Under the pieces are notes generated by a model. The model was given only the letters and a program-made list of their open reading frames with translations, made no database searches and was not told the origin of the DNA. DNA of 64,000 bases from Deinococcus hopiensis KR-140 (GTDB lineage: Bacteria > Deinococcota > Deinococci > Deinococcales > Deinococcaceae). Below, piece after piece: positions 37,510 through 47,097 of the stretch. Every line of letters starts with the position of its first letter. The first letter of the stretch is position 1. The position numbers and the translations under genes are program-made. The stretch is taken from contig NZ_FWWU01000004.1 in assembly GCF_900176165.1 (NCBI RefSeq), positions 310,001 through 374,000 on the forward strand, in the 5' to 3' direction.

Positions 37510-38147
37510 TAGGGCAGGATTCAGACTAACTGAGTATTCTTGGATGCGTTCGCTCAGTCTTTCTTTGGCATTTTCTGTAAAGGTAACGTGTACTTCATTT
37601 GTACTAGTAATCTTGTGTTTTCCATGCCGTGTTCTCCTTGCTACGAGGGCGTATGATGTAGTGATTATGTTGATACAACAATAAACACGTATGAAATTCG
37701 AATAGACTAAAATGCTTCCAAACCAAACAATATGATTGGTAAATTGCGTGATTCTCTTGAGTGAATCAAATATGCTGCTATAATAAAAATTACTTCAAAT
37801 ATAAATACACTTTCTCTTCTATTGTAGTAACAAAACTTCTCATCCAAGAACGCCATTTAGGGCTTGCAAAGAGGCCAGATGAGATTACCCAGCACGGTGA
37901 GGAACAGCATCCTATGGCACTTGAGGAGGACGGCTTTGCTAGGAACCTCTCGTCATCGGGCACGAGCATTCCTCGTCACCTGAAGCCCAGACACCACCCT
38001 CCCAGAGGATCCTTAGCCACGCTTGCCCAATCCCTAAGTGGGTTCTCCAGAGAGGCACCTCCCGTAGGGCGACTTCAACATACCATGGCTTTAAGTGATA
38101 TGGCTTTAATTGCATGGTTTTGATCTGGATGTCCTGGCCACCTTAAT

Positions 38148-38375
38148 ATGGTGGCGAAAACGGACAAGGGGCCGACAGAGTCCAGGGTGACCTTTGGCAG
38201 GCGTCTTCGTGAGGAGCGGCAGAAACGGCAGATGACGCTGGAGGATTTGGCCGAGGCGAGCGGCATCACCTGGTCCTACATTGCTCAGGTCGAGGTGGGA
38301 CGCAGAAATATCTCCGTGGATAACATGCACTTGCTGGCAGCGGGGGTAGGCGTGCCGCTCAGAGAGTTGTTGTAG
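38148..38375 (+). CDS. XRE-family small DNA-binding protein
   Basis: A 75-residue single-domain Cro/CI-type helix-turn-helix: FGRRLREERQKRQMTLEDLAEASGITWSYIAQVEVGRRNISVDNMHLLAAGVGVPL. The recognition helix is around TWSYIAQVEVG. The ATG overlaps TAATAT (38144-38149); if that is a -10 box, the real start would be the GTG at 38187. It lies at the right edge of the islet, so it may be a cargo or control gene of that element. Confidence 0.75.
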   Translation: MVAKTDKGPTESRVTFGRRLREERQKRQMTLEDLAEASGITWSYIAQVEVGRRNISVDNMHLLAAGVGVPLRELL

Positions 38376-38399
38376 TAGCCACAGCGTGAGATTGAGGGC

Positions 38400-38675
38400 T
38401 ATGGTCCCTCCCCACGAGCAGCATCTGCTCCACTTGCGTGGTCTGCGGCGGGCGAATCAGGAAGAGGTCCGTAACAGGACCCGCTGGATACGTCCTGGGG
38501 TTCCAGAACTCCAGCCGGGCCACCTCTAGCTCGGGGGCCGAACAGTTCGCGCAGGTCGTCCGGATGCCCATTCTCCACGTGTGGGGAGTTCGCGCATCAC
38601 CTCCCGTCCCACGTTGCCGCTCGCGCCCGTCACGGCGATCTGGCGTTCCCTTCTGTCCAGATCAACGTCACCCAT
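38400..38675 (-). pseudogene. N-terminal part of the broken NmrA-like protein
   Basis: The minus strand encodes QIAVTGASGNVGREVMREL, a Rossmann glycine motif (GxxGxxG) at a natural N-terminus beginning at 38675. It continues in other frames with GHPDDLRELFG, PELEVARLEFWNPRTYP and LFLIRPPQTTQVEQMLLV. These are the expected first 85 residues of the NmrA-like protein whose C-terminal part is at 35464-35965. At least two frameshifts are needed within this piece alone. Confidence 0.65.
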
Positions 38676-38753
38676 CCTCAGCTCGTTTCAGTCCCTTGCC
38701 AAGGATGGGCGGCTCCCCCTGAGACCCTCTACAAATGACGTGATGCAAACGAA

Positions 38754-38796
38754 GGGGCCGGACGAGACAGTACTCAAGACTGTCTCGTCCGGCCCC
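38754..38796. terminator. Terminator downstream of the helicase gene
   Basis: A perfect 17-bp stem (GGGGCCGGACGAGACAG at 38754-38770; complement at 38780-38796) with a 9-nt loop, 19 bases beyond the helicase stop codon. On the minus strand TTCGTTTG follows. Confidence 0.7.
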
Positions 38797-38814
38797 AGTG
38801 GAAAGCCTTAGCGA

Positions 38815-40410
38815 CTAGCGGCGGCCCCGTCCGCCCCGGCCCCGCGCGGGTTGCGGTCCCACACGGCCCTCACCCACGCCAGCAGGTTGGGGCTGCGATG
38901 ACCGACCCTGACCGGAACGCTGGCCTCCAGAACGCCCTCCGGAATTCTGTGGACCCGAGTGCTGTGCCCCCGAGCCGTCACCCCGCTGGCCCTGCGCGCT
39001 GCGTCCGGTCTGGCCGCGCCCCGCGCCGTTCTGGCTGCCGCGGTTGCCCTGGCTCCCGGTGCGGCCTCCTCCCTGGCCGCCGTCTACGCCGTTGCCCGAG
39101 CCCCGGCCCTGCTTCTGCTGAATGGCGCGGTCGATCTGGCCTTCCTCGGGCGTCAGCGGCGGCTGCAGGGCAGCGGGCAACCCCCGGCGGACCGTCTGCC
39201 AGAGTCCGCGCTGCTCGGGAATGAGCAGCACGAGGTTCACGCCCGGACGCCCGGCGCGAGCGGTACGGCCCGAGCGGTGGACGTGGTCCTCGGCGGTGGA
39301 GGCGATGTCCATGTGGATCACCAGGCGCACCTCGGGCAAGTCGATGCCGCGTCCAGCGATGTCGGTGGCGACGAGGATACGCGACTGACCCTCGCGCAGC
39401 AGGGTCATGGTCCGCTCGCGCTTCTTTTGGTCCATGTTGCCTTCGAGCGGACTGACCATTTCACCGGGCAGCAGGGCCTCAAGTTGCTGTGCGCGCCGCT
39501 TGACGAGGGCCTTGGTGCGGCTGAAGACCACGACGCAGCCGCCAGGCTCGCGCAGGGCTGAGCGGGTGTATTCGGCGGCCACGTCCAGCACCTCGTCGCG
39601 CGTCGTGTGGACGAGCAGGTGCGTCGCGCCCGTCGCTCCACCCAGCACATCGCCCTGGCGTTCCGTGTCCTCGGCCCGTCGGGCCGGAGCCACGTCAATG
39701 CGCTCGGGGCGGTGCATGAACTGCTCGGCGATGGCGCGAATCTCCTGCGGGAAGGTGGCCGAGGCCATGGCGATCTGCAGGGTGTCGCGGCCCGCAGCCG
39801 CCGTCGCTGCGCGCAGGATGTCGCCCACGTCCCGCAGGAAGCCCAGCGAGAGCAGTTCGTCCGCCTCGTCGAGCACCACGTAGCGCAGCCCGGCCAGCCC
39901 GAGTTCGCCGCGCGTGATGAGGTCCTTGAGGCGGCCCGGCGTGCCCGCGATCAGGCCCTTGCCGCTCGCCTCACTGCGGGTCTGCGCGGGAGTGATGCCG
40001 CCCGTGATGCGTCCGGCGGGCAGGCCGAGTTCACGCGCCACGTCGCGGATCTGCACGGCGAGTTCGCGGGTGGGGGTAATCACCAGCACCTCGGGCCGCA
40101 TGCCCCGCACCTCCCGGGTGCCGATGCCCCGCGCGGCGGCGGGAATCAGGAAGGCGAGCGTCTTGCCGCTGCCGGTCCGCGCGGTGGTGATCACGTCGCG
40201 GCCCTGGAGCAGCGGCGGAATGGCGGCGGCCTGCACGGGCGTTGGGGTGCGGTCGCCCAGCAGCGTCTGCCAGTTCTCACCGGTGAGGCTGGACGAAACC
40301 GGAGCTGGGGCCGTTTCCCGGGATCCACGCCTGCCCCTCGCAGAGCGGTCCTGCTCAGCGGTGGTGGTCTTGTCGGAGGGGGGCCTGTTTGGGTTTGAAG
40401 TTCGGGTCAC
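38815..40410 (-). CDS. DEAD-box RNA helicase
   Basis: A 531-residue ATP-dependent RNA helicase. After a basic 40-residue N-terminus come the Q-motif region (TPTPVQAAAIPPLLQGRDV), motif I ARTGSGKT, Ia PTRELAVQ, Ib GTPGRL, II DEAD, III SAT, then RecA2 with FSRTK, VATDIAGRGIDL and HRSGRTARAG. Residues of about 425-531 are a disordered Gly/Arg/Gln/Ser tail, likely RNA-binding. Related enzymes unwind rRNA or mRNA, for instance in the cold. The start is GTG. It is convergent with nothing functional, because the pseudogene lies downstream. Confidence 0.93.
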   Translation of the reverse strand: MTRTSNPNRPPSDKTTTAEQDRSARGRRGSRETAPAPVSSSLTGENWQTLLGDRTPTPVQAAAIPPLLQGRDVITTARTGSGKTLAFLIPAAARGIGTREVRGMRPEVLVITPTRELAVQIRDVARELGLPAGRITGGITPAQTRSEASGKGLIAGTPGRLKDLITRGELGLAGLRYVVLDEADELLSLGFLRDVGDILRAATAAAGRDTLQIAMASATFPQEIRAIAEQFMHRPERIDVAPARRAEDTERQGDVLGGATGATHLLVHTTRDEVLDVAAEYTRSALREPGGCVVVFSRTKALVKRRAQQLEALLPGEMVSPLEGNMDQKKRERTMTLLREGQSRILVATDIAGRGIDLPEVRLVIHMDIASTAEDHVHRSGRTARAGRPGVNLVLLIPEQRGLWQTVRRGLPAALQPPLTPEEGQIDRAIQQKQGRGSGNGVDGGQGGGRTGSQGNRGSQNGAGRGQTGRSAQGQRGDGSGAQHSGPQNSGGRSGGQRSGQGRSSQPQPAGVGEGRVGPQPARGRGGRGRR

Positions 40411-40694
40411 ATGGGTCCTGTCTGCCGCGCCTCCCGGTGGGTGCAGCGGTGGGGTAGATGGGGGTGGAGGGCCAGCACTTCGGAAGGGGCATCACCGGGC
40501 CAGGCTCCGCCGAAGAGGCCAGGGCGGACGGCCCTCGTCTCCCCCATCATGCCTGAAGCGGCCTCTCTCATGGGCAGCAAATCGTCCCGCCCCCCGCCAA
40601 AAGGGTGTCTCGTGCTGATCATCACCCGCGACCCCGAGTGGGCCGCCGAACACTCGACCACCTGTGGGACGGAAAAATTCAGGAGTTTTAGGGT

Positions 40695-40714
40695 TGCTCG
40701 TCACGTGACGAGCA
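40695..40714. promoter_or_regulatory. parS-like palindrome, copy 1
   Basis: The perfect 20-bp palindrome TGCTCGTCACGTGACGAGCA. The central CACGTG is the same core as in classical chromosomal parS (GTTTCACGTGAAAC). Four copies occur in the window, all within 9.2 kb around parAB, so I infer ParB-binding centromere sites. Confidence 0.7.
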
Positions 40715-40751
40715 GCCCACTGCAGGCGTCGCCAGAGGCAGCCGGCGCAAA

Positions 40752-40781
40752 TTGACCGATGGTCCCGGGACGGGCTAGCTT
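40752..40781 (+). promoter_or_regulatory. Promoter upstream of the molybdate permease gene
   Basis: TTGACC (40752-40757), an 18-nt spacer and TAGCTT (40776-40781). The start point would fall at about 40789. It could drive the permease with a 200-300 nt leader, or a small leaderless ORF. Confidence 0.45.
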
Positions 40782-40982
40782 CACAGGCATGAGGCGTGCG
40801 CCGACCCTGCCCAGGCTGCCTCCGCACGGCTTTCGGCTGTCCGTGCGGAGAGCGGGAACGCTGAAGTCTGCCAGTGCCCGCCACTTCACACCACCTCGGA
40901 TCACGAGGCCGGGCAATGGCGGTTTCCCCAACTGCCCCACCAGCATGATCCCCGGGGAATACCCGGAGGCGGCAGGTCATGT

Positions 40983-41834
40983 GTGGGTCCCGCCCCGCCC
41001 TGCCCACGCCACCTTGCGAGAGTGGGGTACCCCGTTCCCGAGGTAGTCCCCACGGCCGCGCGGCTGGTCCGGCCCGTTCCGCTGCTGCTCAGCGGCCTGA
41101 TGGCCGCGTTTTTGCTGCTGCCCACGCTGGCGCTGCTGAGCCGGGGTCTTGGGGCAGGCTCCCTGCCGCTGCTGCGCTCGCCCGCCGTGCTCGACGCCCT
41201 GCGGATCAGCGCCCTCACCACCGGCACGGCCCTTGCGGTCACGCTCGCGCTGGGCACCCCCGTCGCGTACCTGCTCGCGCGGCGACGCTTTCCAGGGCGG
41301 GTGGTGCTCGACGCGCTGCTCGACCTGCCCATGGTGCTGCCGCCGGTGGTGGCGGGCGCCGCGCTGCTGCTGACCTTCGGGCGCGTGGGCTGGCTGGGCC
41401 AGGCCCTCTCGCTCGCGGGCGTGGAGTTGGCCTTCACGCCCGCCGCCGTGGTTCTGGCGCAGATCTTTACGAGCGCCCCCTTCTACGTACGTGCGGCGAA
41501 GGCAGGCTTTCTCGCCTTCGATCCGGAGGTGGAAGCGGCTGCGCGGGTGGACGGCGCGGGAGGGGCTGCCACCTTTTTCCGGATCACTCTGCCGCTGGCC
41601 CTGCCCTTCCTGCTGGAGGGTGCAGTGCTCGCCTGGGCGCGCTCACTGGGCGAGTTCGGGGCCACCCTGTTGTTTGCTGGGAGTCTTCAGGGGCAGACCC
41701 GCACTGTGCCTCTGGCAATCTACACGGCGATGGAAAGTGACCTTGCGCCTGCCCTGGTGCTCAGCGCCCTGATGGTGGTGCTGGCGTTCGGGGTGCTGCT
41801 CGCCCTGCGGCTGATTGCGTCAAGACAGGCCTGA
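40983..41834 (+). CDS. modB: Molybdate ABC transporter permease
   Basis: A permease of up to 283 residues with five to six membrane segments. The EAA loop FLAFDPEVEAAARVDGAGGAATFFRITLPLALP and the conserved RSLGEFGATLLFAG are typical of ModB (tungstate and sulfate permeases are close relatives). The family length is about 225, so the real start may be the GTG at 41025 or later. Neither ModA nor ModC is adjacent, which is unusual, and partners must be encoded elsewhere or the system is a remnant. Confidence 0.85.
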   Translation: MGPAPPCPRHLARVGYPVPEVVPTAARLVRPVPLLLSGLMAAFLLLPTLALLSRGLGAGSLPLLRSPAVLDALRISALTTGTALAVTLALGTPVAYLLARRRFPGRVVLDALLDLPMVLPPVVAGAALLLTFGRVGWLGQALSLAGVELAFTPAAVVLAQIFTSAPFYVRAAKAGFLAFDPEVEAAARVDGAGGAATFFRITLPLALPFLLEGAVLAWARSLGEFGATLLFAGSLQGQTRTVPLAIYTAMESDLAPALVLSALMVVLAFGVLLALRLIASRQA

Positions 41835-41880
41835 AGCGCGGCCGACAGTGGCGCCCTCCAAGGCGTGTTAGCGTTCGGCC

Positions 41881-42519
41881 ATGACCACAGTTGCGGACGC
41901 GACCGTCACCGAGGTGTTCTTCGATTTCCTCTGCCCCTTCGCCTGGCGCGGCGTCGAGCTGGCCGACGTGCTGCGGCGGGAGCGCGGGCTGAGTTTCCGC
42001 CTGCGCCACTTCTCGCTCGTGCAGGGCAACCACCCGGAAAATCCAGACCGCAAGGCCCCGACCTGGTGGCTTCACGAGCAACCCCAGGGCGAGGGCGGCG
42101 CACACCAGCAAGCCAGCCTGCGCAGCTTTCTCGCGGCTGGCGCCGCCGCCGAACAGGGCGAGGAGGCGGGATGGGCCTTCACGCTGGCCCTGTTCCGGGC
42201 CCGCTTCGAGCGCAAAGCCGAACTGGATGAGCAAACCGTGCAGGACGCGGTAAGGGTGGCCGGGCTGGACCCAGAACGCTTCGCAACCGATCTGGCCGAC
42301 GAGCAGGCCCGGCGGGACGCGCTGGCTGGGGACCTGCGCGCTTCTTCAGCGCTGGGCGTATTTGGCACCCCGACGTTCGTGCTCCCCGATGGGAATGCGG
42401 CCTATCTGCGCTTTTCACAACTCGTGCGGGAGGCTGGGCAGGCGGAGCAACTCTGGAATCTGTACACCGAAGTGCTGCATTCGGGTGCAGGTATCGAGAC
42501 GATCAAGCGGCCCCGCTAA
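41881..42519 (+). CDS. DsbA-family thioredoxin-fold protein (FrnE-like)
   Basis: A 212-residue DsbA/2-hydroxychromene-2-carboxylate isomerase-type protein. The N-terminus has VFFDFLCPFAW, where only one Cys of a CxxC pair is present, and the cis-Pro loop is FGTPTFVLP. No signal peptide is seen, so it is probably cytoplasmic and may bind glutathione or bacillithiol-type thiols, or act as an isomerase. The ATG is preceded by TAGCGT (41869-41874) at six bases, a leaderless layout. Confidence 0.82.
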   Translation: MTTVADATVTEVFFDFLCPFAWRGVELADVLRRERGLSFRLRHFSLVQGNHPENPDRKAPTWWLHEQPQGEGGAHQQASLRSFLAAGAAAEQGEEAGWAFTLALFRARFERKAELDEQTVQDAVRVAGLDPERFATDLADEQARRDALAGDLRASSALGVFGTPTFVLPDGNAAYLRFSQLVREAGQAEQLWNLYTEVLHSGAGIETIKRPR

Positions 42520-42540
42520 AAACCAAAAAAGGCCTGTAGG

Positions 42541-42571
42541 ACGGACCGAACATGTTGTTTTAGACTCGAGT

Positions 42572-42594
<23 letters not shown>
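42541..42594. terminator. 54-bp perfect palindrome at the 3' end of repA
   Basis: Positions 42541-42567 are exactly complementary to 42568-42594 with no loop (centre GACTCGAGTC). One arm is coding: the last codons of repA (PNMLF-stop) lie inside it. It sits between the convergent dsbA-like and repA genes and most likely stops transcripts from both sides. A role in replication fork arrest or as a protein site is also possible. Confidence 0.6.
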
Positions 42595-43993
<1,399 letters not shown>

Positions 43994-43999
43994 GGACCC

Positions 44000-44104
44000 C
44001 CCTTGTTGTTGTTTTTTAGATCTTTAAATCTTTTAAAAAAAGATATGTTGTTAACATCATCAAGCGGCGGGGCGACTCGTGTGCTGGACGGCAAAAAAAG
44101 GGTC
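44000..44104. other. AT-rich unwinding region of the replication origin
   Basis: Between the repA start and the first iteron lies a strongly AT-rich stretch (44010-44060, runs such as TTTTTTAGATC, TTTAAATC and TTTTAAAAAAAG). In iteron plasmids such DNA next to iterons melts first. It also must hold the repA promoter. Together with the iterons and a DnaA-box-like TTGTGCACA at 44585-44593, it defines a probable origin. Confidence 0.6.
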
Positions 44105-44656
44105 AAACGGCGCAAGTTGTCCGATAGTTCGGCGCAAGTTGTCCGATAGTTTTGGGGGTCAAACGGCGCAAGTTGTCCGATAGGTAGACCCCAAACGGCG
44201 CAAGTTGTCCGATAGCAACGGCGCAAGTTGTCCGATAGGTAGAGTTTGGAAACGGCGCAAGTTGTCCGATAGTTGTGGGGAAAAACGGCGCAAGTTGTCC
44301 GATAGTTGGGCTTCAAACGGCGCAAGTTGTCCGATAGGTAGAGTTTGGGGGAATGTACACCCCAGGGCAGGCGTGTCAGACACAGGAAAAGGGGAAACGG
44401 CGCAAGTTGTCCGATACCCTCTCATCTAAAAACGGCGCAAGTTGTCCGATAGGTAGAGTTTGAGAGTGTAGACGTAAAATCTATATCAAATTCTGCTTCT
44501 ATAAGAAAAATTCCCCTTAGAAGACTCCTCTGCAGGTCAGTTCTCCTCCGGTTTCCTCTCCCGGTCTCCAGGACGGGTGAAAGGTTGTGCACAGGGAGAT
44601 CCTGAGCGCACTTGGTTGAAGCGGCATAAGGCAAAACGGCACAAGTTGTCCGATAG
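44105..44656 (+). repeat. Eleven iterons of the plasmid replication origin
   Basis: A direct repeat with core GGCGCAAGTTGTCCGATAG, usually preceded by AAAC, starts at 44105, 44128, 44161, 44193, 44216, 44250, 44283, 44315, 44395, 44430 and 44634. Spacings are 23 or 32-35 bases for most copies, close to two or three helix turns, so RepA would bind on one face. The 44395 copy lacks the final G, and the last copy has GGCACAAG. A second AT-rich stretch (44464-44515) separates the last copy from the cluster. Confidence 0.92.
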
Positions 44657-44688
44657 TCTCCGTTCCTGTCTACCCCTCTGGTCGCCAC

Positions 44689-44708
44689 TGCTCGTCATGT
44701 GACGAGCA
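44689..44708. promoter_or_regulatory. parS-like palindrome, copy 2 (one mismatch)
   Basis: TGCTCGTCATGTGACGAGCA differs from the other three copies at one central base (CATGTG instead of CACGTG). It ends about 6 bases before the expected -35 position of the parA promoter (the -10 TAGGCT is at 44737-44742), so binding there could also repress parAB. Confidence 0.65.
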
Positions 44709-44749
44709 AGTCGCTGTTCGTGGCGGAAATTCGCGCTAGGCTGATAGAA

Positions 44750-45526
44750 ATGCGAACGCTGACGTTCTTCAACCACGCGGGGGGAGTCATGAAATCGAGC
44801 CTCACGCGGGACGTGGGATACACCCTGTCGCAGGCCGGCCTGCGGGTACTCGTGGTAGATCTCGACCCGCAGGCCAACCTCACCGACTGGCTGGGGGTCA
44901 GTGGTGTGACGCGGGAGCAAACGGTGTACACCACCGCCACCAGCGGTGATCCCCTCCCCTCCCCTACCGCAGTGCACGGCCTGCACCTCATTCCCAGCGA
45001 CGTTTCACTGGCGCTGGCTGAGGGGCAGATGATGGGCGTGGTAGGCGCGCACCTGCATCTGCGGCAGGCGCTCCAGGCCGTCTCGGATCAGTACGACGTG
45101 ACGCTGATCGACAGCCCACCCAGCCTGGGCCAACTGTCCATTCTGGGTGCCCTCGCGGCGGATCACCTGATCGTGCCAGTGCCGACGCGGCAGAAGGGAA
45201 TGAACGCCCTGGCGGGTCTATCCGAAGCGATGGCGACTTACCGCAAGCTGCGGCCGGATCTCACGGTGGCGCTGTACGTGCCCACCCTGTATGACGCCCG
45301 GCGCTCCCATGACCGGGAAGCCTACGCCGCCCTTCAGGGCATGCTCCGGCCGTTGGCAAGTCCCATTCCAGATCGCGGCGCAGTGTGGAACGACTCGGCC
45401 AGCGCTGGACAGCCGGTGGGCCTGTACGCGCCGGGTTCGCCCGTGCATCAAGACGTCTTGCGGGCCACCGCCGAGATTGCAGCGGCCTCACGCCTCGAGG
45501 TGACAATTCCTGGAGGGAAGGCGTGA
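44750..45526 (+). CDS. parA: Partition ATPase ParA
   Basis: A 258-residue ParA/MinD-type ATPase that moves the replicon with ParB. The nucleotide loop is FFNHAGGVMKSSL: Lys15 is kept, but the signature lysine of the deviant Walker A (KGGxxK) is Ala10. Walker B is VTLIDSPPSLG, and ANLTDWLGV and LIVPVPTRQKGMNAL are typical. The ATG at 44750 is chosen because TAGGCT lies seven bases upstream (leaderless) and because the fold begins there; an in-frame earlier GTG would be inside the parS-like site. It overlaps parB by GTGA. Confidence 0.9.
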   Translation: MRTLTFFNHAGGVMKSSLTRDVGYTLSQAGLRVLVVDLDPQANLTDWLGVSGVTREQTVYTTATSGDPLPSPTAVHGLHLIPSDVSLALAEGQMMGVVGAHLHLRQALQAVSDQYDVTLIDSPPSLGQLSILGALAADHLIVPVPTRQKGMNALAGLSEAMATYRKLRPDLTVALYVPTLYDARRSHDREAYAALQGMLRPLASPIPDRGAVWNDSASAGQPVGLYAPGSPVHQDVLRATAEIAAASRLEVTIPGGKA

Positions 45527-46407
45527 CCCGCAAGGCGAGGCCGGCCATCGGTGCCCGCCTGAGCGGCCTGGTGGAAGGCGTGGGAACCCTTGGGCAGCCC
45601 GCCACCATGACCCTGCTCCTTTCGGATTTGCAGCCCGGCGCCTTTCAACCCCGCGTCCATTTCGGTACAGAAGCGCTGGAAGAACTGGCGCACAGCATCC
45701 GGGAACAGGGAGTTTTGCAGCCTCTGCTGGTGCGCCCTCTCCCAGGCGGACGCTACGAGATCGTGGCCGGAGAGCGCCGCTGGCGGGCCGCGCAGCAGGC
45801 CGGTCTGACCGAGGTGCCCGTCCTGGTACGGGACCTCACCGATGCACAGGCGCAGCTGGCCGCCGCCGTCGAGAACCTGCAGCGCGAGAACCTCAACGTG
45901 ATGGAGGAAGTGCGGGCCCGCCTGCAGGTGGCGGCGTCCACCCTGGGTGTTTCTCCAGAGCAGGCCGTGCCCCGGCTGTTCGCCCTGGACCGTCGTCCGG
46001 ACGAGGATCCGGAGACAGTGGCACGGCTGGACGCCCTTTTCGCCGCGCTGGGACGGGAAAGCTGGCGAAGCTTCGTCAAGAACCGCGCCGCCCTGTTGAA
46101 TTTGCCCGAAGACGTTCAGGAAGCCGTGCGGACCGGCCTCGACTACCGCAAAGCGCTGGTGGTCGGTCGTGTGGAGGACCGCGAGCAGCGCCAGGGGTTG
46201 CTGGAAGCTGCGCGAGCCGGAGCGACGGTGCAGGCCCTGCGAGAGCAGATCGCGGACCCACAGGAAAGGCGGGCCGATCCCACGCAGGCAGTCCTCCGTC
46301 GACTGGCGGACCGTAGAACGTTGGCCGGGTTGGAGGGGGCGCGCAGGCGCAAGATCGAACGCCTCCTCCAACAGATCGGTGAACTGCTGGACAGTGCGGA
46401 AACGTAG
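45523..46407 (+). CDS. parB: Partition protein ParB
   Basis: A 294-residue ParB. The N-terminal segment has LRPGxFQPR-like LQPGAFQPRVHFGTEALEELAHSIREQGVLQPLLVRP and the CTP-binding motif GERRWRAA. AQLAAAVENLQRENLNVMEE follows, then a helical DNA-binding and C-terminal dimer region. The start GTG at 45523 overlaps the parA stop. A long open frame upstream of it is only a shadow of parA. The nearest parS-like site is 11 bases after its stop codon. Confidence 0.92.
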   Translation: MTRKARPAIGARLSGLVEGVGTLGQPATMTLLLSDLQPGAFQPRVHFGTEALEELAHSIREQGVLQPLLVRPLPGGRYEIVAGERRWRAAQQAGLTEVPVLVRDLTDAQAQLAAAVENLQRENLNVMEEVRARLQVAASTLGVSPEQAVPRLFALDRRPDEDPETVARLDALFAALGRESWRSFVKNRAALLNLPEDVQEAVRTGLDYRKALVVGRVEDREQRQGLLEAARAGATVQALREQIADPQERRADPTQAVLRRLADRRTLAGLEGARRRKIERLLQQIGELLDSAET

Positions 46408-46417
46408 AGGAGAGGAC

Positions 46418-46437
46418 TGCTCGTCACGTGACGAGCA
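46418..46437. promoter_or_regulatory. parS-like palindrome, copy 3
   Basis: A perfect copy of TGCTCGTCACGTGACGAGCA immediately after parB, before the convergent MBL gene. Confidence 0.72.
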
Positions 46438-46455
46438 GAGGGAGAGCCGGGGCGT

Positions 46456-47097
46456 CTAGCCGTCGCGGCGTGCCCTTTCGCGCAGTTGCTGGGGCGTGAG
46501 GGGACCACCATGTCCGGGCAGGATGACCCTGAGGTCCAGTTCGGTGAGGAGCCGCAGGGTCTGAACCGCCTGGGCGTGATCGTCGTTGTAGGCAGGGCGG
46601 GGAAGATGGGCCCCGTTCGGGCCACTGATCACGGCGTCTCCCGCGATGAGCACGCCACCTCGCAGGAGGCCAATCTGCCCACGGGAATGCCCTGGGAGAG
46701 GCAGGACCTCCCAGCCATAGACGTGTTCGCCCGGAAGAACGGCCCGCAGAGCGGACGGCGGCACTTTGGGATGCAGCCGCGAGATGATCTGTCCTACCCG
46801 GGGCGCTCCCGCCGGATAGGGGAGGTGGTGCTCCTGGCCGGTGAGCAGGGGACATTCCAGCGGATGGGTCAGGATGGGCACGCCTGAGCGCGCCGCCAGG
46901 AATGCACCACCCGAGTGGTCCACATGCGCGTGGGTCAGGAGCAGGGCGTCGGGCCGGAAGTCGCGCAGCACCCGGGCAAAGCGGGGGGTATGCGCCAGAC
47001 TCCCCGAATCCACCATCACCCGGCCCTCGGGGGTGTGCAGCAGGTAAACGTTGGCATACAGGGCATGGACCGTTACCCCCTCCGGGAGCGGGCTCAC
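46456..47097 (-). CDS. Metallo-beta-lactamase-fold hydrolase
   Basis: A 213-residue MBL-fold hydrolase. Zinc ligands are His56, His58, Asp60 and His61 in LLTHAHVDHSGG, a further His in LPLPGHSRGQIG, the Asp in IAGDAVIS, and a His in ILPGHGGPL. The substrate is unknown; glyoxalase II, quorum lactonase and other hydrolases share these motifs. The GTG start at 47097 overlaps the stop of the upstream gene (GTGA), so both are made together. Confidence 0.85.
   Translation of the reverse strand: MSPLPEGVTVHALYANVYLLHTPEGRVMVDSGSLAHTPRFARVLRDFRPDALLLTHAHVDHSGGAFLAARSGVPILTHPLECPLLTGQEHHLPYPAGAPRVGQIISRLHPKVPPSALRAVLPGEHVYGWEVLPLPGHSRGQIGLLRGGVLIAGDAVISGPNGAHLPRPAYNDDHAQAVQTLRLLTELDLRVILPGHGGPLTPQQLRERARRDG

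Larger units (their letters stand above)
35966..38399. mobile_element. AT-rich islet inserted into the NmrA-like gene
   Basis: About 2.4 kb separates the two halves of the NmrA-like pseudogene. It contains an IS5-type element (35997-36887), an AT-rich segment (36900-38150) strikingly different from the GC-rich surroundings, an unknown ORF and an XRE regulator. From 36890 to 37245 I see no gene. No terminal repeats for the whole islet are visible, so its mode of entry is unknown. About 35 codons of the host gene seem lost at the junction. Confidence 0.55.
40411..40982. other. Gap with a parS-like site and a promoter, no clear gene
   Basis: About 570 bases without a well-supported gene. It contains the parS-like palindrome at 40695-40714 and a promoter at 40752-40781. 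That promoter would start transcription at the ATG at 40789, whose 85-codon frame (to 41046) has unremarkable Arg/Pro-rich sequence and overlaps the permease start. I cannot support it as a gene. Confidence 0.4.

Noticed and set aside
40789..41046. An 85-codon frame with a nicely spaced leaderless promoter
   Set aside because: The translated sequence is Arg/Pro-rich without features and overlaps the permease start; only the promoter is supported.
44105..44656. Regular repeats that could be mistaken for a CRISPR array
   Set aside because: Spacers are only 0-12 bases and share sequence, the repeat lies between repA and parA, and no cas gene is present; iterons explain it.
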